64,000 bases of DNA from Actinoplanes auranticolor (GTDB lineage: Bacteria; Actinomycetota; Actinomycetes; Mycobacteriales; Micromonosporaceae): the NCBI RefSeq assembly GCF_018332655.1, contig NZ_BOQL01000005.1, positions 108,496 through 172,495 on the forward strand. Direction: 5' to 3'. Both the position numbers and the translations under genes were made by a program. Below are positions 1-8,333 of the stretch, in pieces. The notes below the pieces were generated by a model. It was not told the DNA's origin, did no database searches, and worked only from the letters and a program-made list of their open reading frames with translations. The first letter of the stretch is position 1; every line of letters starts with the position of its first letter.

Positions 1-270
1 CTGCGCGAGCTCGCCGAGTACGCGGGCGTCCCGGTCGCCGACGCCGACCTCGGTTTCCTCGGCGACGGCTACGCCGACCTGCGGGTCGGCCACAGCGCGG
101 CCGGCAACCCGATGCGCTTCAGCGTCGGCCGGCTGCCACTGCGCCGCGACGACGCCTGGGTACGCGCCCTGCCCAGCGCCCAGCGCCGGCTGGTCGGCGC
201 GGTGTGCGCCCCGATGCTCCGCGCGTACGGCTACCCGCTCAATCCCGCAGCAGTGCCCCAGGAGGCGTGA
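1..270 (+). CDS. sulfotransferase family protein, C-terminal part
   Basis: The frame is open from the first base of the window to a TGA, so only the last 89 residues are seen. The motif GNPMRF followed by a Trp-containing helix and a final RAYGYP resembles the C-terminus of PAPS-dependent sulfotransferases, where the GNPxRF loop contacts the cofactor. The substrate cannot be told. The stop codon overlaps the start of the glycosyltransferase that follows (TGATG), so the two are translationally coupled and may act on the same glycan or secondary metabolite. The family is inferred from short motifs only, and the N-terminal PAPS loop lies outside the window. Confidence 0.6.
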   Translation: MRELAEYAGVPVADADLGFLGDGYADLRVGHSAAGNPMRFSVGRLPLRRDDAWVRALPSAQRRLVGAVCAPMLRAYGYPLNPAAVPQEA

Positions 271-1184
271 TGAACTGGCCGTCCGTCGGTGTCGTGATCC
301 CCACCCGCAACCGTCCCGAGCTGCTGCGCAAGGCGATCGCCGGGGTGCGCGCCCAGCGCTACCCGGGTGAGCTGAAGATCGTGGTGGTCTACGACCAGAC
401 CGAGCCCGACTACCTGCTCGCCTCCACCGAGGACCCGCAGGTGCTGGTGCTGACGAACTGGCGTACCTCCGGACTGGCCGGCGCCCGCAACACCGGGATC
501 CTGGCGTTGGACAGCGAGTACGTGGCCTTCTGCGACGACGACGACCAGTGGGCGCCGGACAAGCTGCGCCGCCAGGTGGCCGCCCTGGTGGCCGAGCCGG
601 ACTCCGAGATGGCCACCTGCGCGATCGAGGTCGAGTACGAGGGCCGGACCACCCCGCGGCTGGCCGGGTGCAGCCGGGTGACGGTGGACGAGCTCGCCCG
701 TTCCCGGATGGCGATGCTGCATTCGTCGTCGTTCCTGATCCGCCGGGAGGCGCTGGCCGAATCTGCGATCGGGCTGGTCGCCGAGGACGCGCCGGGCAGC
801 CAGAACGAGGACTGGGACATGCTGCTGCGGGCGGCCCGCCGCGCGCCGATCGTGCACCTGGACGAGCCGCTGGTCCGCGTCCTGTGGGGCCGCACCTCGC
901 ACTACGCCTACGAGTACGCCACCAAGATCTCGTCGCTGCGCTGGATGATGCAACGCCACCCGGAGATCAGCGGCTGCCGCCCCGGCGCGGCCCGCGTCTA
1001 CGGTCAGCTGGCCTGCTGGTCCGCCGCCACGGGCAACCGGAGCCAGGCGTGGCAGTTCAGCAAGGAGGCCGTCCGCGCCAACTGGAAGGAGCCCCGGACA
1101 GCGATCGCCCTGGTGGCGATGACCGGCGCGGTCAAGGTGGAGAACGTGCTCTCCGCCCTGCACAAGCGCGGCCGAGGTATCTGA
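270..1184 (+). CDS. glycosyltransferase family 2 protein
   Basis: A 304-residue GT-A fold glycosyltransferase, probably cytoplasmic or membrane-peripheral, transferring a sugar from a nucleotide donor. The N-terminus has the typical VIPTRNRP strand-loop (residues 9-16). An acidic cluster DDDD at residues 89-92, followed by QW, is the metal/nucleotide-binding DxD-type motif, and EDWD further on fits the acceptor-side motif of family 2. The ATG was chosen because GGAGG lies five bases upstream and it overlaps the preceding stop; an upstream GTG in the same frame would run far into the sulfotransferase gene. No membrane segment is evident. Acceptor and sugar are unknown; the sulfotransferase neighbour suggests a surface or secreted glycan. 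Confidence 0.85.
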   Translation: MNWPSVGVVIPTRNRPELLRKAIAGVRAQRYPGELKIVVVYDQTEPDYLLASTEDPQVLVLTNWRTSGLAGARNTGILALDSEYVAFCDDDDQWAPDKLRRQVAALVAEPDSEMATCAIEVEYEGRTTPRLAGCSRVTVDELARSRMAMLHSSSFLIRREALAESAIGLVAEDAPGSQNEDWDMLLRAARRAPIVHLDEPLVRVLWGRTSHYAYEYATKISSLRWMMQRHPEISGCRPGAARVYGQLACWSAATGNRSQAWQFSKEAVRANWKEPRTAIALVAMTGAVKVENVLSALHKRGRGI

Positions 1185-1276
1185 CACACCATCTTTCGCG
1201 CACAGCCGCTCAGCGGGTAGTGTTCGCCCGTGTTCGAATTCGTGCGGTTATCCCGTCGCAGCGACGGTGAGTGCTG

Positions 1277-2053
1277 ATGCTGGCGCAGCAGCGTCAGGCG
1301 GCGATCCTGGACCGGGTCCGCGCCGCCGGCGGCGTCCGCGTCAGCGAACTCGCCAACGAGTACGGCGTCTCCGACATGACGATCCGCCGCGACCTGGAGA
1401 CCCTGGCCGACCGTGGCCTGCTGGCGAAGGTACACGGCGGCGCGACCACAGTGAGCCCCGGTTCGGCCCACGAGCCCGGCTTCGCGGCCAAATCGGTGCG
1501 CCAGCGCGCCGAGAAGGCGGCGATGGCCATGCGCGCCGCCGCCCTGGTCTCCCCCGGTGACGCCATCGCCCTGTCCGCCGGCACCACCACCGCGGGCCTG
1601 GCCCAGCGGCTCGTCGACGTGCCCCAGCTGACCGTGGTGACCAACTCGATCCCGGTCGCGGACGTCTTCTACCGCGCCGGGCGCCCGGACCAGACCGTGG
1701 TGCTGACCGGCGGCACCCGCACCCCGTCGGACGCCCTGGTCGGGCCGGTCGCGGTCGCCGCGATCGGCACCCTGCACCTGGACATGCTGTTCCTGGGCGT
1801 GCACGGAATGAGCGAGCGGGCCGGCTACACGACGCCGAACCTCATGGAGGCCGACGTCAACCGGGCGCTGGTGGAGGCGGCCGAGCGCCTGGTGGTGCTG
1901 GCCGACCACACCAAATGGGGCACCGTGGGCATCTCCTCGATCGTGCCGCTGGACCGCGCCGACGTGGTGATCACGGATGACCAACTGGACGAGGCCGCAC
2001 GTGCGGTCCTGGTGGAACAGGTTGACGAGCTGATGGTGGTAAGCGCCCAATGA
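1277..2053 (+). CDS. DeoR/GlpR family transcriptional regulator
   Basis: A 258-residue repressor-type regulator. Residues 1-57 form a winged helix (RVSELANEYGVSDMTIRRDL), and the rest is a DeoRC sugar-phosphate sensor domain with the conserved SAGTTT and DHTKWG motifs. The ATG was preferred because GGTGAG lies five bases upstream; a GTG six bases earlier is also possible. Its stop overlaps the galT start (ATGA), so regulator and enzyme are made together. The likely role is control of galactose use in response to a phosphorylated sugar, inferred from this coupling. Upstream, TGTTCG occurs twice ten bases apart (1221 and 1231) next to the palindrome CGAATTCG, a possible autoregulatory operator. 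Confidence 0.9.
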   Translation: MLAQQRQAAILDRVRAAGGVRVSELANEYGVSDMTIRRDLETLADRGLLAKVHGGATTVSPGSAHEPGFAAKSVRQRAEKAAMAMRAAALVSPGDAIALSAGTTTAGLAQRLVDVPQLTVVTNSIPVADVFYRAGRPDQTVVLTGGTRTPSDALVGPVAVAAIGTLHLDMLFLGVHGMSERAGYTTPNLMEADVNRALVEAAERLVVLADHTKWGTVGISSIVPLDRADVVITDDQLDEAARAVLVEQVDELMVVSAQ

Positions 2054-3141
2054 TCTCCCAGCGGACAGCGATCCGGCTCTCCGACGGACGCGAGCTCATC
2101 TACTTCGACGAGACCCCCGGCGCGGACCGCACCCGGTGGCCGGACACCCGGCACCTGCCGCCCCCGCCGCCGACCTCGCAGCTGCGCTACGACCCGCTGG
2201 TGGACGAGTGGGTGGCGGTCGCGGCACACCGGCAGACCCGCACCTTCCTGCCACCGAGCGACAAGTGCCCGCTCTGCCCGTCGACGCGAGAGTTCGCCAG
2301 CGAGATCCCCGCGCCGGACTACGACGTGGTGGTGTTCGAGAACCAGTTCCCGTCGTTCAGCGACCGGGTCAAGCCGGACGAGATCACCTCGCTGACCGAC
2401 ATGGTCCCGGTCCGGCCCGGCGTCGGCCGCACCGAGGTGGTCTGCTTCACCAGCGACCACAACAGCTCCTTCGGCACGCTGCCGCCGGCCCGGGTCCGCA
2501 CGGTGCTCGACGCGCTGGCCGACCGCACCACGGAGATGTCCGCGCTGCCGGGCATCGCGCAGGTGTTCCCGTTCGAGAACCGCGGCATCGAGATCGGCGT
2601 GACGCTGAGCCACCCGCACGGGCAGATCTACGCGTACCCGACGGTCCCGCCGCGCGCCCAGGCCATGCTGCGTGCGGCCCGCAAGCACGCCGAGCACACC
2701 GGCGGCCGCAACCTGTACGCCGACGTGCTGGCCGCCGAACAGAAGGCCGGGGTCCGCGTGGTGGCGGGCAACGAACACTGGACGGCGTACGTCCCGGCGG
2801 CGGCCCGCTGGCCGTACGAGGTGCAGCTGGCCCCGCACCGGCAGGTCGCCGACATCCCGGCCCTGAGCGACGCGGAACGTGACGCCTTCGCCCCGCTGTA
2901 CCTGGACGTGCTGCGCCGCTTCGACGCGCTCTTCGGCAAGCCGATGCCCTACATCTCGGCGTGGCACCAGGCGGTGGTCGGCGAGGGCCGCGACCTGGGC
3001 TACCTGCACCTGCAGCTGTTCAGCATCCGCCGGGCGGCCGACAAGCTGAAGTACCTGGCCGGCTCGGAGTCGGCGATGGGCGCCTTCGTCAACGACATCG
3101 TCCCCGAGGCCGCCGCCCAGCGCCTCCGCGAGGCGATCTAG
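2050..3141 (+). CDS. galT: galactose-1-phosphate uridylyltransferase
   Basis: Leloir pathway enzyme, 363 residues, exchanging UMP between UDP-glucose and galactose-1-phosphate. The active-site HPH triplet is at residues 188-190 in SHPHGQIYAYP, where the second His carries the uridylyl group. CPLCP near residue 77 is the N-terminal zinc-site type motif, and FENQFPSF is also conserved in the family. Length is typical. It follows the DeoR gene with an ATGA overlap, and no galK or galE is adjacent, so the rest of the pathway must be elsewhere. The reading frame is intact. The call is secure; control by the upstream regulator is inferred. Confidence 0.95.
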   Translation: MISQRTAIRLSDGRELIYFDETPGADRTRWPDTRHLPPPPPTSQLRYDPLVDEWVAVAAHRQTRTFLPPSDKCPLCPSTREFASEIPAPDYDVVVFENQFPSFSDRVKPDEITSLTDMVPVRPGVGRTEVVCFTSDHNSSFGTLPPARVRTVLDALADRTTEMSALPGIAQVFPFENRGIEIGVTLSHPHGQIYAYPTVPPRAQAMLRAARKHAEHTGGRNLYADVLAAEQKAGVRVVAGNEHWTAYVPAAARWPYEVQLAPHRQVADIPALSDAERDAFAPLYLDVLRRFDALFGKPMPYISAWHQAVVGEGRDLGYLHLQLFSIRRAADKLKYLAGSESAMGAFVNDIVPEAAAQRLREAI

Positions 3142-3227
3142 GACTCTGGGCCCGGCCTGCCGATCGTGCCGGCCTGCGCCGGGGCCCAAGCTTCCGCCTC
3201 GCGGCGCGATGGCCGGCCGGACGGGCC

Positions 3228-3737
3228 TTAGTCGGCCACGACGTTTCTGGGGGCGCTCGGCGGCCAGCCGTGGTCGGGGGCGACCTGCCGGGCCACCTGG
3301 CGGCCGATGTCGCGCAGCTCGGCCACCTGCTCGGGGCGCAGCGCGTCGAAGACGTAGCGCCGGACCGCCTCGACGTGGCCGGGCGCGGCCTCCACGACCA
3401 TGGCCCAGCCGGTGTCGGTGAGCACCGCCTCGACGAAGCGTCCGTTCTCGGCGCTGGGCTCGCGGAAGACCCAGCCGCGCTGTTCCAGGCGCTTGACCAC
3501 GTTGGACAGCCGGGACAGCGAGCCGTTCACGAACTGCGCCAGCTCGCTCATCCGCAGGCGCCGGCCGGGCGACATGGACAGGCCCGCGAGCACCAGGTAC
3601 TCGAAGAACGAGATGCCGTTGTCGCGCTGCAGCTGGGCGTCGAACGCGCCGGGCAGCCGGAACATGAGCCAGGACAGGGCGAGCCAGGCGTCGCTCTCGT
3701 CGGGCGACAGCCATCGGGGTTCGTTCTGGCCTTCCAC
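3228..3737 (-). CDS. MarR family transcriptional regulator
   Basis: A 169-residue winged-helix regulator. The recognition region (RMSELAQFVNGSLSRLSNVVKRLEQRGWV) and wing (REPSAENGRFVEAVLTDTG) are typical of MarR proteins, which bind palindromes as dimers and let go when a phenolic or oxidising ligand binds. The GTG start giving VEGQNEP was chosen; a GTG eight codons upstream is also open. It is divergent from an FMN-dependent azoreductase, and the shared intergenic region carries a long inverted repeat that is the obvious operator. The likely job is derepressing the reductase under quinone or azo-compound stress. Ligand and true start are unproven. Confidence 0.9.
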   Translation of the reverse strand: MEGQNEPRWLSPDESDAWLALSWLMFRLPGAFDAQLQRDNGISFFEYLVLAGLSMSPGRRLRMSELAQFVNGSLSRLSNVVKRLEQRGWVFREPSAENGRFVEAVLTDTGWAMVVEAAPGHVEAVRRYVFDALRPEQVAELRDIGRQVARQVAPDHGWPPSAPRNVVAD

Positions 3738-3782
3738 GGCATGCAGCCTACCGGCCCGCACCGGCGGACTTGACGAATGTCA

Positions 3783-3839
3783 CTTCAAGGTTGACTTCAC
3801 GCTTGAAGCGCGTCATCGTTAACTTCAAGCGTGAAGTCA
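3783..3839. promoter_or_regulatory. palindromic operator between MarR gene and azoreductase
   Basis: A perfect 17-base inverted repeat, TGACTTCACGCTTGAAG (3792-3808) and its complement (3823-3839), is separated by 14 bases. Each arm is itself a palindrome of the form CTTCA-N4-TGAAG, and a third, imperfect copy (CTTCA-N4-TGAC) starts at 3783. TTGACT at 3791 could serve as a -35 element. Such symmetry in a MarR divergent promoter fits repressor binding sites controlling both genes. Confidence 0.75.
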
Positions 3840-3861
3840 TACTCAACAAAGGGGACGAACC

Positions 3862-4509
3862 ATGACGTTGTTCCGGCTGGACGCCAGCATCCGGGTCGAG
3901 GGCTCGGCGAGCCGCGAGATCGCCGACCTCGTCGAGCAGGAGTGGCTGGCCGCACACCCGGGCGACCAGGTCGAGCGACGGCATATCGGCGTCGACGTGC
4001 TGCCCGCCGACGCCTGGGGGCACGCCGTCGCCGCCGGTTTCGCCCCGCCCGAGCAGCACACCGCCGAGCAGGCCAACGCGGTGAAGCTCGCCACCACCCT
4101 GACCGACGAACTGGTCAACGCCGACGCGGTCCTGCTGGCCGTACCCCTCTACAACTGGGGCGTGTCGCAGCACTTCAAGACCTGGTTCGACCTGATCATG
4201 ACCGACCCCCGCGTCCGCGCCCCCGAAGGCCTGATCCCGGGCAAGCCGGTCGTGCTGGCCACCGTCCGAGGCGGCGCCTACGGCCCGGGCACCCCCAAGC
4301 ACGGCTGGGACTACTCGACCCCGTACCTCAACCGCATGCTCACCGAGCAGTGGGGAGCCGACCTCACGGTCGTGGAACGCGAACTCACCCTCGCCGGCGT
4401 CAACCCGGCCCTGGACTCCCTCCGAGACCTGGGAACCCAACTCCACCAGCAAGCCCTCAGCGCCGCCGTCGAAGCCGGCCGCGCCTTCGGCGTACCCCCC
4501 GTGAAGTAA
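3862..4509 (+). CDS. azoR: FMN-dependent NADH-azoreductase (flavodoxin-like fold)
   Basis: A 215-residue cytoplasmic oxidoreductase that should use NAD(P)H and FMN to reduce azo compounds and quinones by two electrons. It begins with the flavodoxin_2 strand FRLDASIRVEGSASR, where the SxS phosphate loop sits. It continues with VPLYNWGVSQHFKTWFD, the conserved FMN-ring contact of AzoR proteins, then ATVRGGAYGPG. The RBS AAAGGGGA lies just upstream of the ATG. The gene is divergent from a MarR regulator with a strong operator between them, so it is probably induced by electrophiles or quinones. A hairpin terminator follows. Substrate preference cannot be read from the sequence. Confidence 0.9.
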   Translation: MTLFRLDASIRVEGSASREIADLVEQEWLAAHPGDQVERRHIGVDVLPADAWGHAVAAGFAPPEQHTAEQANAVKLATTLTDELVNADAVLLAVPLYNWGVSQHFKTWFDLIMTDPRVRAPEGLIPGKPVVLATVRGGAYGPGTPKHGWDYSTPYLNRMLTEQWGADLTVVERELTLAGVNPALDSLRDLGTQLHQQALSAAVEAGRAFGVPPVK

Positions 4510-4521
4510 CCGCACCCCAAC

Positions 4522-4554
4522 TCGCACTTCGCCCGCCGAGCGGAGCGAGGCCAT
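4522..4554 (-). repeat. fragment of dispersed intergenic repeat
   Basis: On the minus strand this reads ATGGCCTCGCTCCGCTCGG followed by CGGGCGAAGTGCG. The first motif is identical over 19 bases to part of the 76-base tandem repeat at 53.7 kb, and the second matches 13 bases at the far edge of that element. Both motifs lie in non-coding DNA just after a gene at each place. Confidence 0.65.
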
Positions 4555-4564
4555 CAGATAGAGG

Positions 4565-4594
4565 CGCGGGGGGCCCGGGACGAGGCCCCCCGCG
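4565..4594 (+). terminator. hairpin terminator after azoreductase
   Basis: A perfect 11-bp stem CGCGGGGGGCC/GGCCCCCCGCG has an 8-base loop and lies 56 bases after the stop codon. There is no T-run, which is common for actinobacterial terminators. Confidence 0.55.
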
Positions 4595-4809
4595 GGGAAG
4601 GGACGGCGGGCGATCGCCCACTGATCGCGCGCCGCTTCCAGAACCGGTCGGCGCCCGGGACAAGGCGGCCGGACCGGCGGGCGACCGGAAGCGCGACGCG
4701 ACCGTCATCCGTTCTATCCAGGCAACGACCGACCCATCCCGGGAGTTACGCGCCCTACCCCGCAAAAACCGCCCTAAACATCCGTTTTGCGAGTTTCGCA
4801 CCGTGCAAA

Positions 4810-4838
4810 AAGGCCGCCGGCGAGTGCGCGGCGGCCTT
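4810..4838 (-). terminator. rho-independent terminator of icd
   Basis: Read on the minus strand, a 9-bp stem AAGGCCGCC/GGCGGCCTT with an 11-base loop is followed directly by TTT. It begins 21 bases after the icd stop. Confidence 0.75.
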
Positions 4839-4858
4839 CGTGCTTGCGGGGTACGAGG

Positions 4859-6073
4859 TCAGGCGAGCTTGCGCGCCAGGTTCTCGTCCAGAGCGTTCAT
4901 GAACTCGTCCGTGGTCAGCCAGGGGGCGTCCCGGGAGATGAGCAGTGCGAGGTCCTTGGTCATCTGACCGCCCTCGACCGTCTCCACGCAGACCTTCTCC
5001 AGCGTCTCGGCGAACTCGGTGACCGCCGGCGTGCTGTCCAGCAGACCGCGGTGCTTGAGGCCGCCGGTCCAGGCGAAGATCGACGCGATCGGGTTGGTCG
5101 AGGTCTTCTCGCCCTTCTGCCACTGCCGGTAGTGCCGGGTGACCGTGCCGTGCGCGGCCTCCGCCTCGACGGTCTTGCCGTCCGGCGTCATCAGCACGGA
5201 GGTCATCAGGCCGAGCGAGCCGAAGCCCTGCGCCACGGTGTCGGACTGCACGTCACCGTCGTAGTTCTTGCAGGCCCAGACGTAGCCGCCCTCCCACTTC
5301 ATGGCGGCGGCCACCATGTCGTCGATGAGGCGGTGCTCGTAGGTCAGGCCGGCCGCCTTGAACTGGTCGGCGAACTCGGTCTCGAAGATCTCGGCGAACA
5401 GGTCCTTGAACCGGCCGTCGTACGCCTTGAGGATCGTGTTCTTCGTCGACAGGTAGACCGGGTAGTTGCGGGCCAGGCCGTACCGGAACGAGGCGCGCGC
5501 GAAGTCGCGGATCGAGTCGTCGTAGTTGTACATCGCCATCGCGACGCCGCCGCCGGGGTAGTCCGCGACGTGGAACTCCATCGGCGCGGAGCCGTCCTCG
5601 GGCGTGAACGTGACGGTCAGCTTGCCCGCGCTCGGCACCACGAAGTCGGTGGCCTTGTACTGGTCGCCGTGGGCGTGCCGGCCGATGATGATCGGCTTGG
5701 TCCAGCCCGGCACCAGCCTGGGTACGTTCGACATGATGATCGGCTCGCGGAAGACGACGCCGCCGAGGATGTTGCGGATCGTGCCGTTGGGCGACCGCCA
5801 CATCTTCTTGAGGCCGAACTCCTCGACGCGGGCCTCGTCCGGGGTGATCGTCGCGCACTTGACGCCGACGCCGTGCCGCTTGATCGCGTGGGCCGCGTCG
5901 ATGGTCACCTGGTCGTCGGTCTCGTCGCGGTACTGGATCGACAGGTCGTAGTACTCGAGGTTGACGTCGAGGTACGGCAGCACCAGCTGCTCGCGGATCT
6001 GCTTCCAGATGATCCGGGTCATCTCGTCGCCGTCGAGCTCCACGACCGGGTTGTTGACCTTGATCTTCGCCAT
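4859..6073 (-). CDS. icd: NADP-dependent isocitrate dehydrogenase
   Basis: TCA cycle enzyme, 404 residues, converting isocitrate to 2-oxoglutarate with CO2 and NADPH. It starts [20 protein letters not shown], the hallmark of the homodimeric IDH subfamily also found in eukaryotes. [10 protein letters not shown], within the substrate-binding clasp, and [18 protein letters not shown] near the isopropylmalate-type signature are present. The start was chosen from this family N-terminus and a GAGAGGAG ribosome site; the frame is open about 180 codons further upstream, but that part is not family-like. It is a single gene with its own terminator. With mdh and sucCD it makes the first 17 kb rich in TCA-cycle genes. 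Confidence 0.97.
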   Translation of the reverse strand: MAKIKVNNPVVELDGDEMTRIIWKQIREQLVLPYLDVNLEYYDLSIQYRDETDDQVTIDAAHAIKRHGVGVKCATITPDEARVEEFGLKKMWRSPNGTIRNILGGVVFREPIIMSNVPRLVPGWTKPIIIGRHAHGDQYKATDFVVPSAGKLTVTFTPEDGSAPMEFHVADYPGGGVAMAMYNYDDSIRDFARASFRYGLARNYPVYLSTKNTILKAYDGRFKDLFAEIFETEFADQFKAAGLTYEHRLIDDMVAAAMKWEGGYVWACKNYDGDVQSDTVAQGFGSLGLMTSVLMTPDGKTVEAEAAHGTVTRHYRQWQKGEKTSTNPIASIFAWTGGLKHRGLLDSTPAVTEFAETLEKVCVETVEGGQMTKDLALLISRDAPWLTTDEFMNALDENLARKLA

Positions 6074-6224
6074 CGACCGGCGCTCCTCTCCGGGACACGT
6101 GCTTCTAGCAGTACGAGCGTACTGCAGGTCGGTGGATGATCGCCTCCCGACCCTTCCCTCAGCATGCGCCGAAACCTGGCGCGAAGTCGGGGCTACGGTA
6201 ACCGGCGACCAGTCGCATCGAGAC

Positions 6225-6810
6225 ATGTCATTGCCTGAGAAGCTCCAGCCGCCGATCAGCCGCCGACTTTTCGTCTCTGGAACCGTCGCCGTCGCCGCCG
6301 GGCCGCTGCTGGTCCGGGCCGGGCCGGAATCCGGTCCGCTCCCCACCAAGCAGGGCGAACCGCTGCCCAGTGGCCTGTTCACGCTGGGCGTGGCCTCCGG
6401 CGATCCGCTGCCCGACGGGGTGGTGCTCTGGACCCGGCTCGCCCCGGCCCCACTGGCCGGCGGCGGGATGCGGACCGGCCGGTGCCGGTCGAGTGGGAGA
6501 TCGCCGAGGACGACCGTTTCCGCCGGGGCCGCCGGCGCGGGGTGGCCACCGCCCACCCGCAGCGCGGTCACTCGGTGCACGTGGACGTGCGCTGAGGATC
6601 TGGCCTTCGTCACGTTCCTCGGCGACTACATCTGCGAGGGCCCGCGCAACGTCAACGCCGCCCGGCAGCACGAGGGCACCGGTGAGCTTCGAGGCGGGCC
6701 GGCCGGGCATCGCCTCGGTCAGCGAGGAGCCGGCCTTGCGCCGCCGGGCGGCCGAGGGCCCGGTCTACGACGTGCACGACGACATGGACGCGCACCCGCT
6801 GCGCGGCTGA
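6225..6810 (+). pseudogene. decayed PhoD-like alkaline phosphatase
   Basis: Remnant of a secreted metallophosphoesterase of the PhoD family, normally above 500 residues. The first 80 codons read as an intact N-terminus: [20 protein letters not shown] resembles a twin-arginine signal, followed by [20 protein letters not shown], a PhoD hallmark. The frame is then lost: the expected continuation [18 protein letters not shown] appears in the next frame and stops after VHVDVR. A later piece, [15 protein letters not shown], matches the PhoD metal-site segment, and a final piece, SFEAGRPGIASV, matches the C-terminus in another frame. At least one frameshift and two large internal deletions are needed to explain this. 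It cannot make an active enzyme. Confidence 0.8.
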
Positions 6811-6851
6811 CGGGGACCCACGGGCGGCGGGCCTTCGGCCAGAATGGCGGG

Positions 6852-7658
6852 ATGTCTGCCATCCGCACCCTCGGCCCGCTCACCGTCACCGCCCTGTCGG
6901 ACGCCGAGGGACCGCATTTCGACCGGCGTCAGGACGCGCTGCCGGACGCCACGGCCGAGCAGTGGGCCGCCGCCGACGAGCGCGATCCGGGTGCCCGGAC
7001 CGCGGACGGCCGTTGGTGGTTGCGCTTCCGGAGCTTCGCGATCCGGTACGGCGACAGCGGCCCGGTCACGCTGGTCGACGCGGGGATCGGCCCGGCCCAC
7101 TCGCTGGCCGCCGACTGGGCTCCCGTGCCCGGGCACCTGCCGGACGAACTGGCGGCGGCCGGGATCGAGCCCGCGGACGTCGAGGCGATCGTGCTGACCC
7201 ATCTGCACACGGACCACATCGGCTGGGCCGTCCCGGCGGATTCGCCGTTCACCGACGCCCGGGTCATCGTGCAGCGCGCGGAGGTCGACGCCTTCACCGC
7301 CGCACGCCAGCAGGACGCGCTGCTACGGCCACTGCGGGACCAGGGGCGGCTGCAGGTGGTCGAGGGTGACACCGAGCTGAGCGCGGGCGTACGGATCATC
7401 TCCACGCCCGGGCACACCCCGGGACACCAGTCGGTGCTGGCCGAAGGCGGCGGCGAGTCGGTGCTGGTGACCGGGGACCTGCTGGTGCACGCGGTGCAGC
7501 TGGTGGATCCGTCCCTGGCCTACGGGCACGACATGGACGCGCAGCTCGCCCGCAAGAGCCGGGATGCGGCGCTCACCACGGCCAGGCTCCGTGGCTCGTG
7601 GCTGGCGGTGTCGCACCTGGGCCAGCCGTACTGCCGTACCGGAGAACGATGGGTCTGA
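6852..7658 (+). CDS. MBL-fold metallo-hydrolase
   Basis: A 268-residue metallo-beta-lactamase-fold protein. The metal motif is complete: THLHTDH (HxHxDH), then PGHTPGHQSV, and TGDLLVH with its metal-bridging Asp. The final HLGQPY may give the last His ligand. No signal peptide is present, so it should be cytoplasmic. Proteins of this shape include lactonases, thioesterases and hydrolases of unknown substrate, and nothing here decides between them. The ATG giving MSAIRTLGPLTVTALSD was chosen because the frame before it is remnant phosphatase DNA; its ribosome site is weak. It stands alone between a pseudogene and a Uma2 gene. Confidence 0.88.
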   Translation: MSAIRTLGPLTVTALSDAEGPHFDRRQDALPDATAEQWAAADERDPGARTADGRWWLRFRSFAIRYGDSGPVTLVDAGIGPAHSLAADWAPVPGHLPDELAAAGIEPADVEAIVLTHLHTDHIGWAVPADSPFTDARVIVQRAEVDAFTAARQQDALLRPLRDQGRLQVVEGDTELSAGVRIISTPGHTPGHQSVLAEGGGESVLVTGDLLVHAVQLVDPSLAYGHDMDAQLARKSRDAALTTARLRGSWLAVSHLGQPYCRTGERWV

Positions 7659-7717
7659 CCCCTCCCCCAGCTCACGTATGATGCGACTGAAGTCGCGATT
7701 CCGTGGAGGGGGTTCCC

Positions 7718-8287
7718 ATGACCGCCGCGCTCAGCGGGCTGCCGCCCGTGGACGGCTGGACCGTCGACGACCTCCATGCCCTGCCCGATGACGGCGTACG
7801 CCGTGAGCTCATCGATGGAGCGCTGCACGTGTCCCCCTCGCGGACCAGCGTCCACCAGGTCATCGCCATGCGTCTCGGCGTCGCGCTCGAGCGGACGTGC
7901 CCGGACGACCTCTTCGTGAGTCAGGCCAACGACGTGGAGCTCAGCCCGCGCCGGATGTTCATCCCGGATGTGCTGGTCACCACGTTCGAGGCGGCACGCC
8001 GGCGCGCCGGCAGTTTCATGGCGGACGAGGTCGTGCTGGCGGTGGAGATCGTCTCACCGGGCTCGCAGAGCGTGGACCGGGTGCTCAAGCCGGCGCTTTA
8101 CGCGAAAGCCGGCATCCCGCACTTCTGGCTCATCGAGACCGACGGTGGCATCAGGGTGCAGACGTACCGGCTCAACCGCGAGGCGGAGGCGTACGAACCG
8201 TCGGACACCTTCACCGACGTGATCAGCGTCGAAAGCCCGTGGCAGCTGGAGATCCCCGTCGCCGAGCTGCGCCCCCGCAACTTCTGA
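7718..8287 (+). CDS. Uma2 family (DUF820) endonuclease-like protein
   Basis: A 189-residue protein of the Uma2 family, a PD-(D/E)XK nuclease-fold group often expanded in cyanobacteria and actinobacteria, with no settled biological role. Visible are RRELIDGALHVSPSRTSVHQ near the start, FIPDVLVTT and VLAVEIVSPGSQSVDR...KPALYAKAGIPHFWLIE. The D, E and K residues of the nuclease fold lie in the last two. The ATG has an excellent GGAGGGGG ribosome site; a GTG five codons earlier would overlap it. A 6-bp inverted repeat, GCGACTGAAGTCGC (7683-7696), sits upstream and could be an operator. It converges on mdh with a shared terminator. Confidence 0.88.
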   Translation: MTAALSGLPPVDGWTVDDLHALPDDGVRRELIDGALHVSPSRTSVHQVIAMRLGVALERTCPDDLFVSQANDVELSPRRMFIPDVLVTTFEAARRRAGSFMADEVVLAVEIVSPGSQSVDRVLKPALYAKAGIPHFWLIETDGGIRVQTYRLNREAEAYEPSDTFTDVISVESPWQLEIPVAELRPRNF

Positions 8288-8295
8288 GCACGAGA

Positions 8296-8322
8296 AAGGC
8301 CGGGGCGCACGGCCCCGGCCTT
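8296..8322. terminator. bidirectional terminator between Uma2 gene and mdh
   Basis: An 11-bp perfect stem AAGGCCGGGGC/GCCCCGGCCTT with a 5-base loop lies between two convergent genes, so it can end transcripts from both sides. Confidence 0.75.
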
Positions 8323-8333
8323 CCCGACGATCA

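Larger units (their letters stand above)
4510..4858. other. intergenic region between azoreductase and icd
   Basis: About 350 bases with no credible gene. It holds a dispersed-repeat fragment (4522-4554), a GC-rich terminator hairpin for the azoreductase (4565-4594) and the icd terminator (4810-4838). The stretch 4600-4800 shows nothing I can assign. Confidence 0.6.

Noticed and set aside
1221..1242. TGTTCG direct repeat and CGAATTCG before the DeoR gene as a firm operator
   Set aside because: Short, with no second copy nearby to confirm; kept only as a possibility in the gene entry.
1825..3714. Very long open frames on the strand opposite galT, DeoR and many other genes
   Set aside because: They mirror real genes in high-GC DNA, are Arg/Gly/Ala/Pro-rich, lack ribosome sites and show no family motif.
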